Positions 1-8,440 of a stretch of 64,000 bases of DNA are shown here, one piece after another. The notes below the pieces were generated by a model. The model was not told the DNA's origin, did no database searches, and saw only the letters and a list, made by a program, of their open reading frames with translations. The stretch is from Planctomycetaceae bacterium. Lineage in GTDB: Bacteria > Planctomycetota > Planctomycetia > Planctomycetales > Planctomycetaceae. Both the position numbers and the translations under genes were made by a program. The DNA is taken from contig JAKFUF010000015.1 in the NCBI GenBank assembly GCA_021732845.1, positions 1-64,000 of the forward strand, in the 5' to 3' direction. Within the stretch, counting starts at the first letter, position 1. Each line of letters opens with the position of its first letter.

Positions 1-126
1 CCACAAACTCGCACTTCAACCCTGTCCCAGGTAAGACCATCAACTGGAGAGCCGGATGCGGGAAATCCGCCAGTCCGGTTCGGAGGGAGGGGGGAGCCGA
101 AACCAATCGGCCCTCCCTACCCCTAT
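1..126 (+). ncRNA. Group II intron, 3' end (domains V and VI)
   Basis: The window opens inside a group II intron. Bases 49-81 fold as domain V: GAGCCGGA pairs with TCCGGTTC, the AGC catalytic triad is at 50-52 and a GAAA tetraloop at 62-65. Bases 82-126 form a domain VI-like stem with an unpaired A at 119, seven bases before the proposed 3' end at T126, which fits the branch-point distance and the AY terminus of this class. The sequence after 126 matches the middle of a repeat unit that is intact at 459 onward, so the junction is well defined. The reverse transcriptase/maturase, if present, lies outside the window. The structure was judged by eye. Confidence 0.85.
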
Positions 127-864
127 CCGCCACGCCGATCGACGAATGGAACAACCAGGTTGTCCCAGCGGCTCACCGGACGGCTTGCGCCGTGCCGCTA
201 CAAGTGGGCGTAATGTCGTCTTTTGCTCCGCGAGAGGCGACACAAAGTAGCCGAGTCACTCCGTGACTCGCATCGTGGCTTCTTCGACGACTTGCAATTC
301 ACAGACAGGCAGGGCACAAGCCCTCCGGTGAGTCTCAAAGTCGCCCAGTCACTCCGGCCGGGTTCGAGTCAAGGAGTGACTCGGCAACTTTACGGTGCCC
401 GAATGAGGACGACGTGAGGCTTGCGAGTTGCCCGCGGCTCTGGAGGACCAGAGCCCTCCCGCCACGCCGATCGACAAATGGAAACAACCGGTTTGTCCCA
501 GCGGCTCACCGGACGGCTCGCGCCGTGCCGCTACAAGTCGGCGTAAAGTCGTCTTTTTATCCACACAAGAACGCGAACGTCTGGCGACAATGCCGACAGC
601 GTGAATCCAGAGCCTCCGTGTTGGTCCGCGCTGGACCACGCTCGCGTCCTTTCGCCGAGCGAAAGGCGACACAAAGTAGCCGAGTCACTCCGTGACTCGC
701 ATCGTGGCTTCCTCGACGACTTGCAATTCAGAGACAGCGGCAGGGCACAAGCCCTCCGGTGAGCCTCAAAGTCGCCCAGTCACTCCGGCCGGGTTCGAGT
801 CACGGAGTGACTCGGCAACGTTGCGGTGTCCGAGTGAGGATGACGTGAGGCTTGTGAGTTGCCC
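127..864 (+). repeat. Mosaic interspersed repeat, left copy (~430-bp units)
   Basis: Two partial units lie here: the 19-base palindrome CGAGTCACTCCGTGACTCG occurs at 252-270 and 681-699, a 429-base period. A second palindrome class is at 365-383 and 796-814. Each unit also holds a GGCTCTGG/CCAGAGCC hairpin (436-455 in the intact copy) and a segment resembling the ends of other copies near 27 kb, 57 kb and 62.7-64 kb. Open frames through it are repeat-derived and show no protein features. It is the reverse complement of the array at the right end of the window. Confidence 0.85.
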
Positions 865-1371
865 CGGCATGAAAGAATCGCACGACGAAATCGACCCGGG
901 AACCTTTCACCTGAACTCGGCGTTTCCTCCTTCGTGGAATAACTGTGACATTTGTCTCCCTATCCAGCAGCGAACGCCATCAAGGACAACGGATGAAGTT
1001 GGTGGTGAAGTCGACAGGCCTGGCAAAACGGTGCGGGAATCGTACGGTCATAAATTAACCACGAATTTTCACGAATCTTACGAATTTCACGAATGATCAA
1101 CCGGCATGGCTTCGCGGGTGACGGAATCCTGCTCGTTGTTATTCGTGACATTCGTCTTATTCGTGAAAATTCGTGGTTCCCCCTTCTCGTTGCCTAAGAC
1201 CGGCCTTCGATTATCACCCTGAAGCGTGCTTTATTCCTTGTCCGGACGCTAACGCGTGCCGGCTCATTGGCGGATCAACGAATCGAAATCGAACAGTTAT
1301 TTTTGCCGCGATCCTCAGTGGCACGCGGTGTCACCTTGAGCTGGGAGACCGTAAGTTGCCGCAGAGACGCG
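865..1371. other. Intergenic region with no gene recognised
   Basis: No convincing coding frame, RNA gene or promoter was recognised between the repeat and the 3' end of lpdA. The only clear structure is the long inverted repeat at 1057-1178, listed separately. Confidence 0.5.
1057..1178. repeat. Long inverted repeat with 20-bp arms
   Basis: AACCACGAATTTTCACGAAT (1057-1076) is perfectly complementary to 1159-1178. Inside are further copies of the TTCACGAAT/ATTCGTGA unit at about 1085-1093 and 1140-1157. A diverged relative lies at 12659-12733. It looks like a dispersed repeat built of short repeated units rather than a terminator, although it could form a strong hairpin. Confidence 0.75.
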
Positions 1372-2766
1372 TTACGCGTGGATCGCCCGGCCCAGCACTG
1401 CCAGCGAAGCCTCTTTCAAGACTTCGGTGAGCGTCGGGTGGGCGTGGGTCACGCTGCCCAGGTCTTCGCTGCTGGCACCGAATTCGATGGCTGCCGTGGC
1501 TTCGCCAATCATGTCGCCGGCACGGGGGCCGATGATATGGACCCCCAGAATCCGGTCGGTCTGGGCATGAGCGAGTACTTTGACTCGGCCCTCGGTGTGG
1601 CCCAGCGCCCGGGCGCGGCCGTTCGCCAAAAACGGAAAGCTGCCAATCTTGTAGGGGATATTCGCCGCCTTCAGTTCTTCCTCGGTCTTGCCGACGGCGG
1701 CCACTTCGGGTTCGGTGTAAGCCACGCTGGGAATGGCGTCGTAATTGACGTGTCCATGGCCGGTGACGATGTGGTCGACGCAGGCGACCCCCTCATGTTC
1801 GGCCTTGTGGGCCAGCATTGGCCCCTTGATCACGTCGCCAATGGCATAAACGCCCGCGGCGGATGTGGCAAAGTGCTGGTTGACCACGACCCGTCCGCGT
1901 TCGTCCTTCTGGACACCGGCGGCCTCCAGGCCGAGGTTCTCGGTGTATGGCACGCGGCCCGTCGACACCAGCACGCGGTCGCAGCGGAGCGTGTCGCCGT
2001 TGCTGCACGTGACGACGCAGGCATCGCCCTCGACTTTGGCGGCCGTCACGCTCGTCTTGAGTCGGAATTCGATCCCCTGCCTGGCGAAAATCTTCATCGC
2101 TTCGTTGGCGATTTCCCCATCAGTGCCCGGGAAGATCCGATCCAGGAATTCGAGGACCGTGACCTTCGCCCCCAGCCGCCGCCAGACGGTTCCCAGTTCC
2201 AAGCCGATGTAGCCCGCACCGATCACGACCAAATGCTGTGGCACCGCAGGGAAAGACAGGGCTTCCGTGCTGGTGCCGATGCGGTCGCCGGAGAGTTCCA
2301 CGCCCTTCAATGTCGAGGGGCGGCTGCCGGTGGCGACAATGATCGATTTGCCCTGCAGCTCAATTTCAGCCTGCCCGGCCGCCGAAGGCGTGACAATCAC
2401 CTTGCCGCCGCCGGCGAGCCGGCCATGGCCGGCATACCGCGTGATCTTGTTCTTTTTGAACAGTCCGTCGATCCCCTTGCCGAGCATGGTGACGATTTGC
2501 TCTTTGCGTTTGAGCATCGTCGGCAGGTCCAGTGCCACCTCGCCGGCTTTGATTCCATGTGCGGCAAAAGCCGTTCGGGCCTGTTCGTACAGTTCGCTCG
2601 ATTCCAGCAGTGCCTTGCTGGGGATGCACCCGATCCGCAGGCAGGTTCCCCCGAGGGAAGGTTCGCGTTCAATGCAGGCGACGTTCAACCCAAGCTGAGC
2701 CGCGTGAATGGCAGCCACATAACCGCCGGGGCCACCGCCAATGATAATCAGATCGTGTGCTGTCAT
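1372..2766 (-). CDS. lpdA: Dihydrolipoyl dehydrogenase
   Basis: 464-aa FAD-dependent disulfide oxidoreductase, the E3 component that reoxidises dihydrolipoyl groups of 2-oxoacid dehydrogenase or glycine-cleavage complexes with NAD+. The N-terminus has the FAD-binding GGGPGGY motif at about residues 10-16, followed by the redox-active disulfide motif GGTCLRIGC (Cys42 and Cys47). A second Rossmann motif, GAGYIGLELG, should bind NAD, and the C-terminal HAHPTLTE carries the catalytic His-Glu pair. The ATG at 2766 was chosen because the FAD motif follows immediately; an open frame extends upstream but has no family features. No E1 or E2 gene lies nearby, so it may serve several complexes. Confidence 0.96.
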   Translation of the reverse strand: MTAHDLIIIGGGPGGYVAAIHAAQLGLNVACIEREPSLGGTCLRIGCIPSKALLESSELYEQARTAFAAHGIKAGEVALDLPTMLKRKEQIVTMLGKGIDGLFKKNKITRYAGHGRLAGGGKVIVTPSAAGQAEIELQGKSIIVATGSRPSTLKGVELSGDRIGTSTEALSFPAVPQHLVVIGAGYIGLELGTVWRRLGAKVTVLEFLDRIFPGTDGEIANEAMKIFARQGIEFRLKTSVTAAKVEGDACVVTCSNGDTLRCDRVLVSTGRVPYTENLGLEAAGVQKDERGRVVVNQHFATSAAGVYAIGDVIKGPMLAHKAEHEGVACVDHIVTGHGHVNYDAIPSVAYTEPEVAAVGKTEEELKAANIPYKIGSFPFLANGRARALGHTEGRVKVLAHAQTDRILGVHIIGPRAGDMIGEATAAIEFGASSEDLGSVTHAHPTLTEVLKEASLAVLGRAIHA

Positions 2767-3029
2767 GGATCGCAGGGAGTCTGTCTGTGGGTGGCAGGGA
2801 AGAAAGCCTCTTCCATGCACGTATGGCGGGGCCGATTTCTGAGGAGAGGAGCGTTGCCCGAGCATAGGCCTTCAACCGGGCAATTGCAAACTCCACGGGC
2901 GTCTGCGTCTGCGCGCCTGCTGCCTGCCATGCCTGCCATGCCAGTCGTTGCGGCGGGCATTGGCGCGCTGTTATCGTGGCTCGCGCATGGTAGTGACCCA
3001 ATTTGCCGTTTCCAGCGAGTACCCGACGC

Positions 3030-3758
3030 ATGGCCGATTCGATCTCCCCCGCGACGCTGAAAGACCTGGCGCGTTTCGATTCCCCGACGATCTGCAATGC
3101 GATCGAATTCTTTGAGGTCCGCCCACGAAACACGGGGTACATGAACGACACGATCAAGGCCTGCTTTCCCAAGATGCCGCCAATGGTGGGCTTCGCGGTC
3201 ACCTCAACCTTTCGCAGCATGTCGCCTCCGCGCGGCGGCGACGTGTATGCCAGCATGAGCGACCAGATCAACGCCTTCGCCGGCCTGCCGGGACCGCCAG
3301 TGATCGTCTACCAGGATCTCGACGTACCGGTCGTCTCCGCCACGTTTGGCGAGGTGATGTGTACCGTCTATCAGTCGTTTGGCGCCCAGGGGCTGATTAC
3401 GTCCGGAGGCGGACGCGACCTCGATCAAGTCGAACGCCTGGGGTTCCCCACCTTCACCTCCGGCGCGATCTGCTCGCACGGCTACTGCCACACACTCGCC
3501 GTCAACGTGCCGGTGACGGTGGGCGGAATCTGCATTTACCCGGGCGACCTGATTCACGGCGACCTCAATGGTGTGACCACCATTCCGCTCGATATCGCTT
3601 CGGAGATTCCCGGAGTCTGTGACGAACTGGCTGCGGCGGAAGCGGTCATCCTCAATTACTGCAAGGGTCAGAACATCACCGTCGCCGGCTTCACCGCCGC
3701 CCGGCAGGAATGCACCGACATGTTCAAGAAGATCGGGCAGCGGGTCCGACGGAAGTAA
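3030..3758 (+). CDS. RraA family protein
   Basis: 242-aa protein of the RraA-like/4-hydroxy-4-methyl-2-oxoglutarate aldolase fold. The central stretch GLITSGGGRDLDQVERLGFP carries the Gly...Arg-Asp pattern that binds metal and substrate in the aldolase-type members, and IYPGDLIHGDLNGV is the typical following segment. Family members are either RNase E inhibitors or class II pyruvate aldolases; in organisms of this type a small-molecule aldolase or lyase is more likely, but the substrate cannot be read from sequence. It is divergent from lpdA and 57 bases upstream of the KtrA-like gene on the same strand. Start at ATG 3030 fits the conserved N-terminus; a TTG at 3003 is an alternative. Confidence 0.85.
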   Translation: MADSISPATLKDLARFDSPTICNAIEFFEVRPRNTGYMNDTIKACFPKMPPMVGFAVTSTFRSMSPPRGGDVYASMSDQINAFAGLPGPPVIVYQDLDVPVVSATFGEVMCTVYQSFGAQGLITSGGGRDLDQVERLGFPTFTSGAICSHGYCHTLAVNVPVTVGGICIYPGDLIHGDLNGVTTIPLDIASEIPGVCDELAAAEAVILNYCKGQNITVAGFTAARQECTDMFKKIGQRVRRK

Positions 3759-3815
3759 AGGTTCCAGCCGGCAGCAGTTGACCTCCGCCATCGTTTTAAA
3801 TCCGTCAGGGATATT

Positions 3816-4490
3816 GTGCATCGAGTTGCAGTCATTGGACTGGGACGCTTTGGGCTGACGCTGGCCAGCCAGTTGGGCCGCAATGGGGTTGAAGTCCTGG
3901 CGATCGACCGCAGCGGGGCGCTGGTCGAGGCGGTCAAGGATGATGTGGCCGTCGCGGTCCGGCTCGACTCGACGGATGAAGACGCCCTGACGGCCCAGGA
4001 TATCGCCAAGGTCGATGTCTGCGTGATTGCCATTGGCGAAAACTTCGAGGCGTCACTGCTGACCACCACCATCGTCAAAAAGCTCGGCGTCAAGCACATT
4101 GTCTGCCGCGCCCAGACGGCGATTCATGCGGAGATTTTCCGCCGTCTGGGAGCCGACGAGATCATCCAGCCGGAAACCCAGGCTGGCGAGGAACTCGCCC
4201 GGAAGCTGGCCAATCCGCATCTGGAAGACACGATCCGCCTGGGTGACGGATACAGCCTGATCGAACTGCGGGTTCCGAAGGCCTTTCTGGGAAAGTCCCT
4301 CGAACAGCTCAACCTGCGTGTGAAGTATCAGGTCAACCTTGTGGCCCTCAAGCGGAACAGCCCGCCACAGTCCGGCTCAGTTGGACTGGAACGGATTTAC
4401 GTGCCGCTCCCCGGCGAAGTCCTGCAGCCGAATGACATTCTGGTGCTCGTTGGCAGCGATGCCGCCCTGGCGGACCTGCCCAAGGAATAA
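3816..4490 (+). CDS. TrkA/KtrA-type potassium uptake regulatory protein
   Basis: 224-aa cytoplasmic gating subunit for a Ktr/Trk potassium transporter. An N-terminal RCK (TrkA-N) Rossmann domain shows the dinucleotide motif GLGRFG at residues 8-13 and an acidic residue after the second strand (LAIDRS). Residues from about 140 to the end match a TrkA-C domain. This single-RCK length is typical of KtrA rather than the duplicated TrkA. The start is GTG, placed directly before the first beta strand. No integral-membrane KtrB/TrkH partner is adjacent, so the transporter must be encoded elsewhere. Confidence 0.93.
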   Translation: MHRVAVIGLGRFGLTLASQLGRNGVEVLAIDRSGALVEAVKDDVAVAVRLDSTDEDALTAQDIAKVDVCVIAIGENFEASLLTTTIVKKLGVKHIVCRAQTAIHAEIFRRLGADEIIQPETQAGEELARKLANPHLEDTIRLGDGYSLIELRVPKAFLGKSLEQLNLRVKYQVNLVALKRNSPPQSGSVGLERIYVPLPGEVLQPNDILVLVGSDAALADLPKE

Positions 4491-4614
4491 CGTCGCAGCC
4501 GCCTCCTGCTCGAACCGTAATTCCGACGCGCGGTTTGCGTCATGGAGCCACGGGAACAATACTGAAGGTTGAGCGCTCTAGCTTCGGCGCGAATTTAACA
4601 CGGCTCGCCCTCTC

Positions 4615-5493
4615 ATGGCAGATAGCACTCCCACTCCTGAACTCCTGGCAAAGCGTGACGCGCTGTTGTCGCTGTTGCGTGGCTACGGCCGCGTCGGGGT
4701 CGCTTTTTCCGGTGGAGTCGACAGTGCGGTGGTGGCATGCGCGGCGCACTTGGCCTGCGGCGACAACGCTGTCGCCGTGACCGCCGTGAGCCAAAGTTTG
4801 GCGGGCGGAGAACGCGAAGAAGCGGAATCCCTCGCCCGGTTGATTGGCATCCGACATCAGATTGTTGAAACCCGCGAATTCGAGAACCCGCAATATCTGC
4901 AAAACGCACCCAATCGGTGCTATTTCTGCAAGACGGAACTCTACACGCGGCTCGAAGAACTCGCGCCGACGCTCAATGTCGACGTCCTGTGCAACGGTGC
5001 CAACCTGGACGACCGGGGCGACTACCGCCCCGGCATGCAGGCAGCACGGGAGCATCGGGTCACCAGCCCACTCATTGAGGCCGGCTGCACCAAGGCCGAC
5101 GTGCGGGCGCTCGCCAAGTTGTGGGGACTGCCTGCGTGGGACAAGCCGGCCACGCCGTGCCTTTCAAGCCGCATCGCCTATGGGCTGGAAGTCACGCCGG
5201 AGCGGGTGCAGCGCGTGGACCAGGCCGAAGCGTGGCTCCGCCAGGAATTCGGACTGCGCGAGTTTCGCGTCCGCCACGAAGCCAATGACCTCGCCCGCCT
5301 GGAACTTCCCGCCTCGGAACTGGCCCGGTTTCTTGACGCCGACAGGCGCACAAGAGTGGCTGAAACCTTCCATGGTCTGGGATTCAAGTACGTGACGCTC
5401 GATTTGGATGGGTTTCGGTCGGGCAGCATGAATGCGGCGTTGCCGCTCTACGAACTGGGGCAATCCTCTGACAAAGTTCCTGTCGGCGGTTAG
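4615..5493 (+). CDS. larE: ATP-dependent sacrificial sulfur transferase LarE
   Basis: 292-aa PP-loop ATPase of the LarE family, which adenylates and then sulfurates a nicotinic-acid-derived pincer precursor in nickel-pincer nucleotide synthesis for lactate racemase-type enzymes. The PP-loop SGGVDS is at residues 32-37. ATPCLSSRI contains Cys181, aligned with the sacrificial cysteine of the Lactobacillus enzyme, and CYFCKTEL gives a second conserved Cys pair (101 and 104) that in some homologues ligates an iron-sulfur cluster. larB, larC and larA are not in the window. Standalone larE homologues are common, so the exact sulfur acceptor remains open. Confidence 0.9.
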   Translation: MADSTPTPELLAKRDALLSLLRGYGRVGVAFSGGVDSAVVACAAHLACGDNAVAVTAVSQSLAGGEREEAESLARLIGIRHQIVETREFENPQYLQNAPNRCYFCKTELYTRLEELAPTLNVDVLCNGANLDDRGDYRPGMQAAREHRVTSPLIEAGCTKADVRALAKLWGLPAWDKPATPCLSSRIAYGLEVTPERVQRVDQAEAWLRQEFGLREFRVRHEANDLARLELPASELARFLDADRRTRVAETFHGLGFKYVTLDLDGFRSGSMNAALPLYELGQSSDKVPVGG

Positions 5494-5525
5494 ATGTCTT
5501 TCGCGAGGCGGCAATTGGCCAGCAG

Positions 5526-5606
5526 ATGACAATCCCCGAAGAACTGACTGAGTTGCTCGACGAGGCCGCAGAGTTAGTGGCTGGCTACGGCGAGATGAAT
5601 TTGTAA
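5526..5606 (+). pseudogene. Possible N-terminal fragment of the next gene, ended by in-frame TAA
   Basis: A 26-codon frame starts at ATG 5526 (MTIPEELTELLDEAAELVAG...) and ends at TAA 5604-5606. It lies in the same frame as the gene at 5649-6233, and the 14 codons between the TAA and the TTG at 5649 are open. The composition of the fragment looks protein-like (acidic amphipathic helix). Either the downstream gene lost its N-terminus to a nonsense mutation, or this is a separate short peptide. Confidence 0.4.
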
Positions 5607-5648
5607 TGCGGTTTCGACACGGGCAAAGAATTCGCGGCCGAGCAATCA

Positions 5649-6233
5649 TTGCGTGACCGGATCTTGCTGAAAGACTGGTCGGCACTCGGTCCCTTGGCGG
5701 CAATTTTCGCTCCCATAGGTGCGTGGGACGATGGTGTTGGGCGTGAGGGGCGTGAGGGAATGGCCCTTGCAGATCGAGTCACGGCGTTGTTAGGCAGTGG
5801 GGGCTTGCGCGTGGCGAAGTTTAGGTTGACGCGGATCGAGCCCCCAGATTGGGCAACGCAACCGGATCTCAGCATCTTCAACGTGACGGTCGCCGAATAC
5901 ACTGCGATGCAGCGGCACCGCGAGAGGATTCTGTGGGCCGTTCAGCGTGAAGTCGAGGAGTATATCAACACGCCAGATCAGTACGGCGAGGGCGAGAGCT
6001 TCCCGGATCGGCTCCGCATGACTGGGACGTACTACATCGGGTCCGAGTCGTACATCGCCCACCGTGACCCGACGTGGTTCCAAATCAGCGTCCAGTGCCG
6101 CTGCTTGGAGCGTCCGAAGACCGGCGTGCCCCGCGACGACGACTACCTGGGATTGGAGGTCTGGCTCAGGTGCGTGCCGCAGCGCTGGGCGTCGTTCGAG
6201 GTGTTCCGCAACACCGACTCGTCGTCGATCTAA
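5649..6233 (+). CDS. Hypothetical protein, possible integron cassette gene
   Basis: 194-aa protein with no recognised domain. It is soluble by eye, with no signal peptide or membrane segment, and is rich in Arg, Trp and acidic residues. The TTG start has a weak ribosome-binding site; the same frame continues upstream to a TAA at 5604, beyond which lies a plausible N-terminal segment, so the original protein may have been about 235 residues. An attC-like recombination site begins 167 bases after the stop, which is the usual arrangement in integron cassettes, where most genes are orphans. Function unknown. Confidence 0.55.
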   Translation: MRDRILLKDWSALGPLAAIFAPIGAWDDGVGREGREGMALADRVTALLGSGGLRVAKFRLTRIEPPDWATQPDLSIFNVTVAEYTAMQRHRERILWAVQREVEEYINTPDQYGEGESFPDRLRMTGTYYIGSESYIAHRDPTWFQISVQCRCLERPKTGVPRDDDYLGLEVWLRCVPQRWASFEVFRNTDSSSI

Positions 6234-6664
6234 GGAAAGGCACGACGAGCAGGGCATTTCCAGCACTGACAAGAAGGAGGGCTTTTGGCGTTCACGCTGG
6301 CACAGCGGGCTGAGGCCGCGGGCAGCAGCCTCAAAATCAATTCCCAACCACCGGCCTCGTGGTAGCATCCACTCCGTGCAGCGTCAAGCAGGGCTGTCTT
6401 GCCTAACAAGCGATTCAACCCGATGTGCCGCAAGCGGCTTTTGTCGTGCTGTACAATCCCGCCCGCGGCACACGCGGGTTAACCTGGGCGTTGGGCGGGC
6501 TGCACGGATGTGACTAACAAACGGAGGCTTGAGTAATTGTCGGATGTCGTCCGCCAAAAAACTGCAATCAGGGTCTGCCGTTCAGAGTCGATTTCGTCCA
6601 CCGAGTTTCGCCTCCGTGTGGCATAGACTCAGCGATCTAGCGGCGCAGTGGTGCATCTCTGAGA
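6234..6664. other. Intergenic region holding an attC-like site
   Basis: 431 bases without a convincing gene between the orphan gene and the 3' end of cimA. Apart from the attC-like element at 6401-6496 no structure was recognised; open frames through it have no protein features. Confidence 0.5.
6401..6496 (+). mobile_element. attC-like integron recombination site (96 bp)
   Basis: R'' = GCCTAAC (6401-6407, fits RYYYAAC) and R' = GTTGGGC (6490-6496, fits GTTRRRY) flank a long imperfect stem. AACCCG (6417-6422) pairs with CGGGTT (6475-6480) at the L''/L' position, and GTGCCGC (6425-6431) pairs perfectly with GCGGCAC (6465-6471), leaving a 33-base terminal region. Order, spacing and 96-bp total length match attC sites, including the TAACAAGCG start that is frequent in planctomycete cassettes. 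No integrase gene and no second attC are present, so this would be a lone site. Assigned by eye. Confidence 0.65.
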
Positions 6665-8242
6665 CTACGCCACGGGGTCGACCTCTTCATCCTTCAGCAG
6701 CTTGTACTCCACGCTGTCGACGAGCGCCCGCCAACTGGCTTCGATGACGTTTTCGCTGACGCCGACGGTGCTCCAGACGTGCGACTGGTCGCGGCTTTCG
6801 ATGACAACGCGGACGCGGGCGGCGGTTCCCTCGGTCGAATTGATGACGCGGACTTTGTAGTCCATGAGCTGCATTTCCCCGAGCCGCGGATAGTGCCGGT
6901 CGAGGGCCTTGCGCATGGCATTGTCGAGCGCGTTCACCGGTCCGTCCCCTTCGCCCACCACATGCTCCAAGGATCCATTGACCCGCAGCTTGACCGTGGC
7001 TTCCGTCGAGGTGCTGCCCTCTCCATTTGTTTCCACGTTGACCCGGTAGTGCAGCCGCTCGAACAGCGGCCGGTACAGCCCGGCACACTTGCGGACCAGC
7101 AGGTCGAAGGAGGCTTCGGCGGCTTCGAACTGATAACCCGTCGCCTCGAGATCCTGCACCTGCTCAAGGATGCGGGCCATCAGTGCCGTGTCGTGCTCCA
7201 GGCGGTACTTGGTCGTCTTGGCGACGATGTTGGACCGGCCCGAAAGCTCACTGACCAGCACGCGGCGGACATTTCCCACGGACTCGGGGCGGATGTGCTC
7301 GTAGCTCTCCGCCAGGCGGTTCACGGCATGGACGTGCATGCCGCCCTTGTGCGCGAAGGCGCTGGTGCCGACGAACGGCTGCCCGGGGCGGAAGTTCATG
7401 TTGGCGATTTCGTAGACGTACCGCGAAAGTTCGGTCAAATGCGGCACGCCGCCGGGTATCAGCACTTCATGGCCCGGCAGCTTCAGGCCAAGGTTGGCGA
7501 TGACCGAGATCAAGTCGGCGTTGCCACAGCGTTCACCAATACCGTTGATCGTGCCCTGCACCTGCCGCGCGCCATGCAGCACCGCCGTCAGCGAGTTGGC
7601 GATGGCCAGATCGCAGTCGTTGTGACAGTGGATGCCGACCGGAACTCCGAGCGCCTGGCGGGCGGCATCCACCGCGCGGCCCACCTCCTCCGGCATCCGT
7701 CCGCCGTTGGTGTCGCACAGCACAATCATGGAGGCCCCCGCCCGTTCCGCCTCGCGGATCGTCCGCAACGCGAACTCGGGATTGTGATGGAAGCCATCGA
7801 AGAAGTGCTCGGCGTCGTAGATCACCTGACGTCCCTGTCCGTGGACGAATGACACGGAGTCGCGGATCATTGCCAGGTTTTCGGCTTCGTCGACACGCAG
7901 GACTTCGAAGACATGCAGATCCCACGTTTTGCCGACCAGCGTGACCACCGGCGCTTTTGAATTGACCAGCGCCTGCATGCCGACATCTTCCGCAGCGGTG
8001 CAGCCCCGGCGGCGGGTCATGCCGAAGGCGGTGATTTTCGCATGCTTCAGCTTGAGATTCACAGCCCGCTGAAAGTATTCAAAATCCTTCGGGTTCGACA
8101 GGGGATAGCCACCCTCCACGAAGTCGACCCCAAGTTCGTCGAGCTTCAGGGTGATTTGAAGTTTGTCCTCGACCGAAAAGTTCACCCCCTCGCCCTGCGA
8201 ACCATCCCGCAATGTGGTGTCGTAGATTTCGATCCGGGACAT
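6665..8242 (-). CDS. cimA: (R)-citramalate synthase
   Basis: 525-aa member of the isopropylmalate/citramalate synthase family. It should condense pyruvate with acetyl-CoA to (R)-citramalate, opening the threonine-independent route to 2-oxobutyrate and isoleucine. Features: DTTLRDGSQ at residues 8-16 (metal and catalytic Arg), the metal-binding GIHCHNDCDLA, the GTINGIGERCGNADL loop, and a C-terminal LeuA-type dimerisation/allosteric domain. The GSQGEGVNFS variant after the first motif separates CimA from LeuA; a true LeuA is encoded at 57507-59054. A promoter, Ile-rich mini-ORF and terminator precede it, suggesting isoleucine-responsive attenuation. Confidence 0.93.
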   Translation of the reverse strand: MSRIEIYDTTLRDGSQGEGVNFSVEDKLQITLKLDELGVDFVEGGYPLSNPKDFEYFQRAVNLKLKHAKITAFGMTRRRGCTAAEDVGMQALVNSKAPVVTLVGKTWDLHVFEVLRVDEAENLAMIRDSVSFVHGQGRQVIYDAEHFFDGFHHNPEFALRTIREAERAGASMIVLCDTNGGRMPEEVGRAVDAARQALGVPVGIHCHNDCDLAIANSLTAVLHGARQVQGTINGIGERCGNADLISVIANLGLKLPGHEVLIPGGVPHLTELSRYVYEIANMNFRPGQPFVGTSAFAHKGGMHVHAVNRLAESYEHIRPESVGNVRRVLVSELSGRSNIVAKTTKYRLEHDTALMARILEQVQDLEATGYQFEAAEASFDLLVRKCAGLYRPLFERLHYRVNVETNGEGSTSTEATVKLRVNGSLEHVVGEGDGPVNALDNAMRKALDRHYPRLGEMQLMDYKVRVINSTEGTAARVRVVIESRDQSHVWSTVGVSENVIEASWRALVDSVEYKLLKDEEVDPVA

Positions 8243-8289
8243 GTGAGGCCTGTGCGAAAGTGAACCTGAGCGGGGACGGGATCAATCTC

Positions 8290-8322
8290 AAAAGAAAAAC
8301 CCTCAGGCGAGACCTGAGGGTT
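8290..8322 (-). terminator. Probable cimA attenuator (intrinsic terminator in the 5' leader)
   Basis: On the minus strand a perfect 10-bp stem (AACCCTCAGG/CCTGAGGGTT, loop TCTCG) is followed by TTTTTCTTTT. It lies 48 bases before the cimA start. Upstream, the segment ACCTGAGG (8350-8357, containing the TGA of the leader ORF) is exactly complementary over 8 bases to CCTCAGGT in the terminator's 5' arm and so could act as an antiterminator. Alternatively it is the plain terminator of an uncertain small gene at 8336-8640. Confidence 0.65.
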
Positions 8323-8351
8323 GGGACTTCAACAGTCAAAGGCTTTCAGCC

Positions 8352-8402
8352 TCAGGTTTGCGGGTGTCTTGTCTGAATTTGAATGATGCAGGGAGCAGAC
8401 AT
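8352..8402 (-). CDS. Putative isoleucine-rich leader peptide of cimA
   Basis: 16-codon ORF, MSAPCIIQIQTRHPQT, with three Ile codons (ATC ATT CAA ATT) in the middle. It starts about 32 bases after the predicted transcription start and its stop codon lies inside the antiterminator segment. A ribosome stalled on the Ile codons would leave that segment free; one reaching the stop would cover it and let the terminator form. The ribosome-binding site is weak, so this rests on layout and on the parallel with leuA. Confidence 0.5.
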   Translation of the reverse strand: MSAPCIIQIQTRHPQT

Positions 8403-8440
8403 GGCCAATCAATCCAACCACAATTTGGAATGGTTTCTGG

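Noticed and set aside
5489-5495. GTTAGAT at the end of larE as a second cassette boundary
   Set aside because: It fits GTTRRRY, but no matching RYYYAAC arm or stem is present in the 140 bases upstream, which are larE coding sequence.
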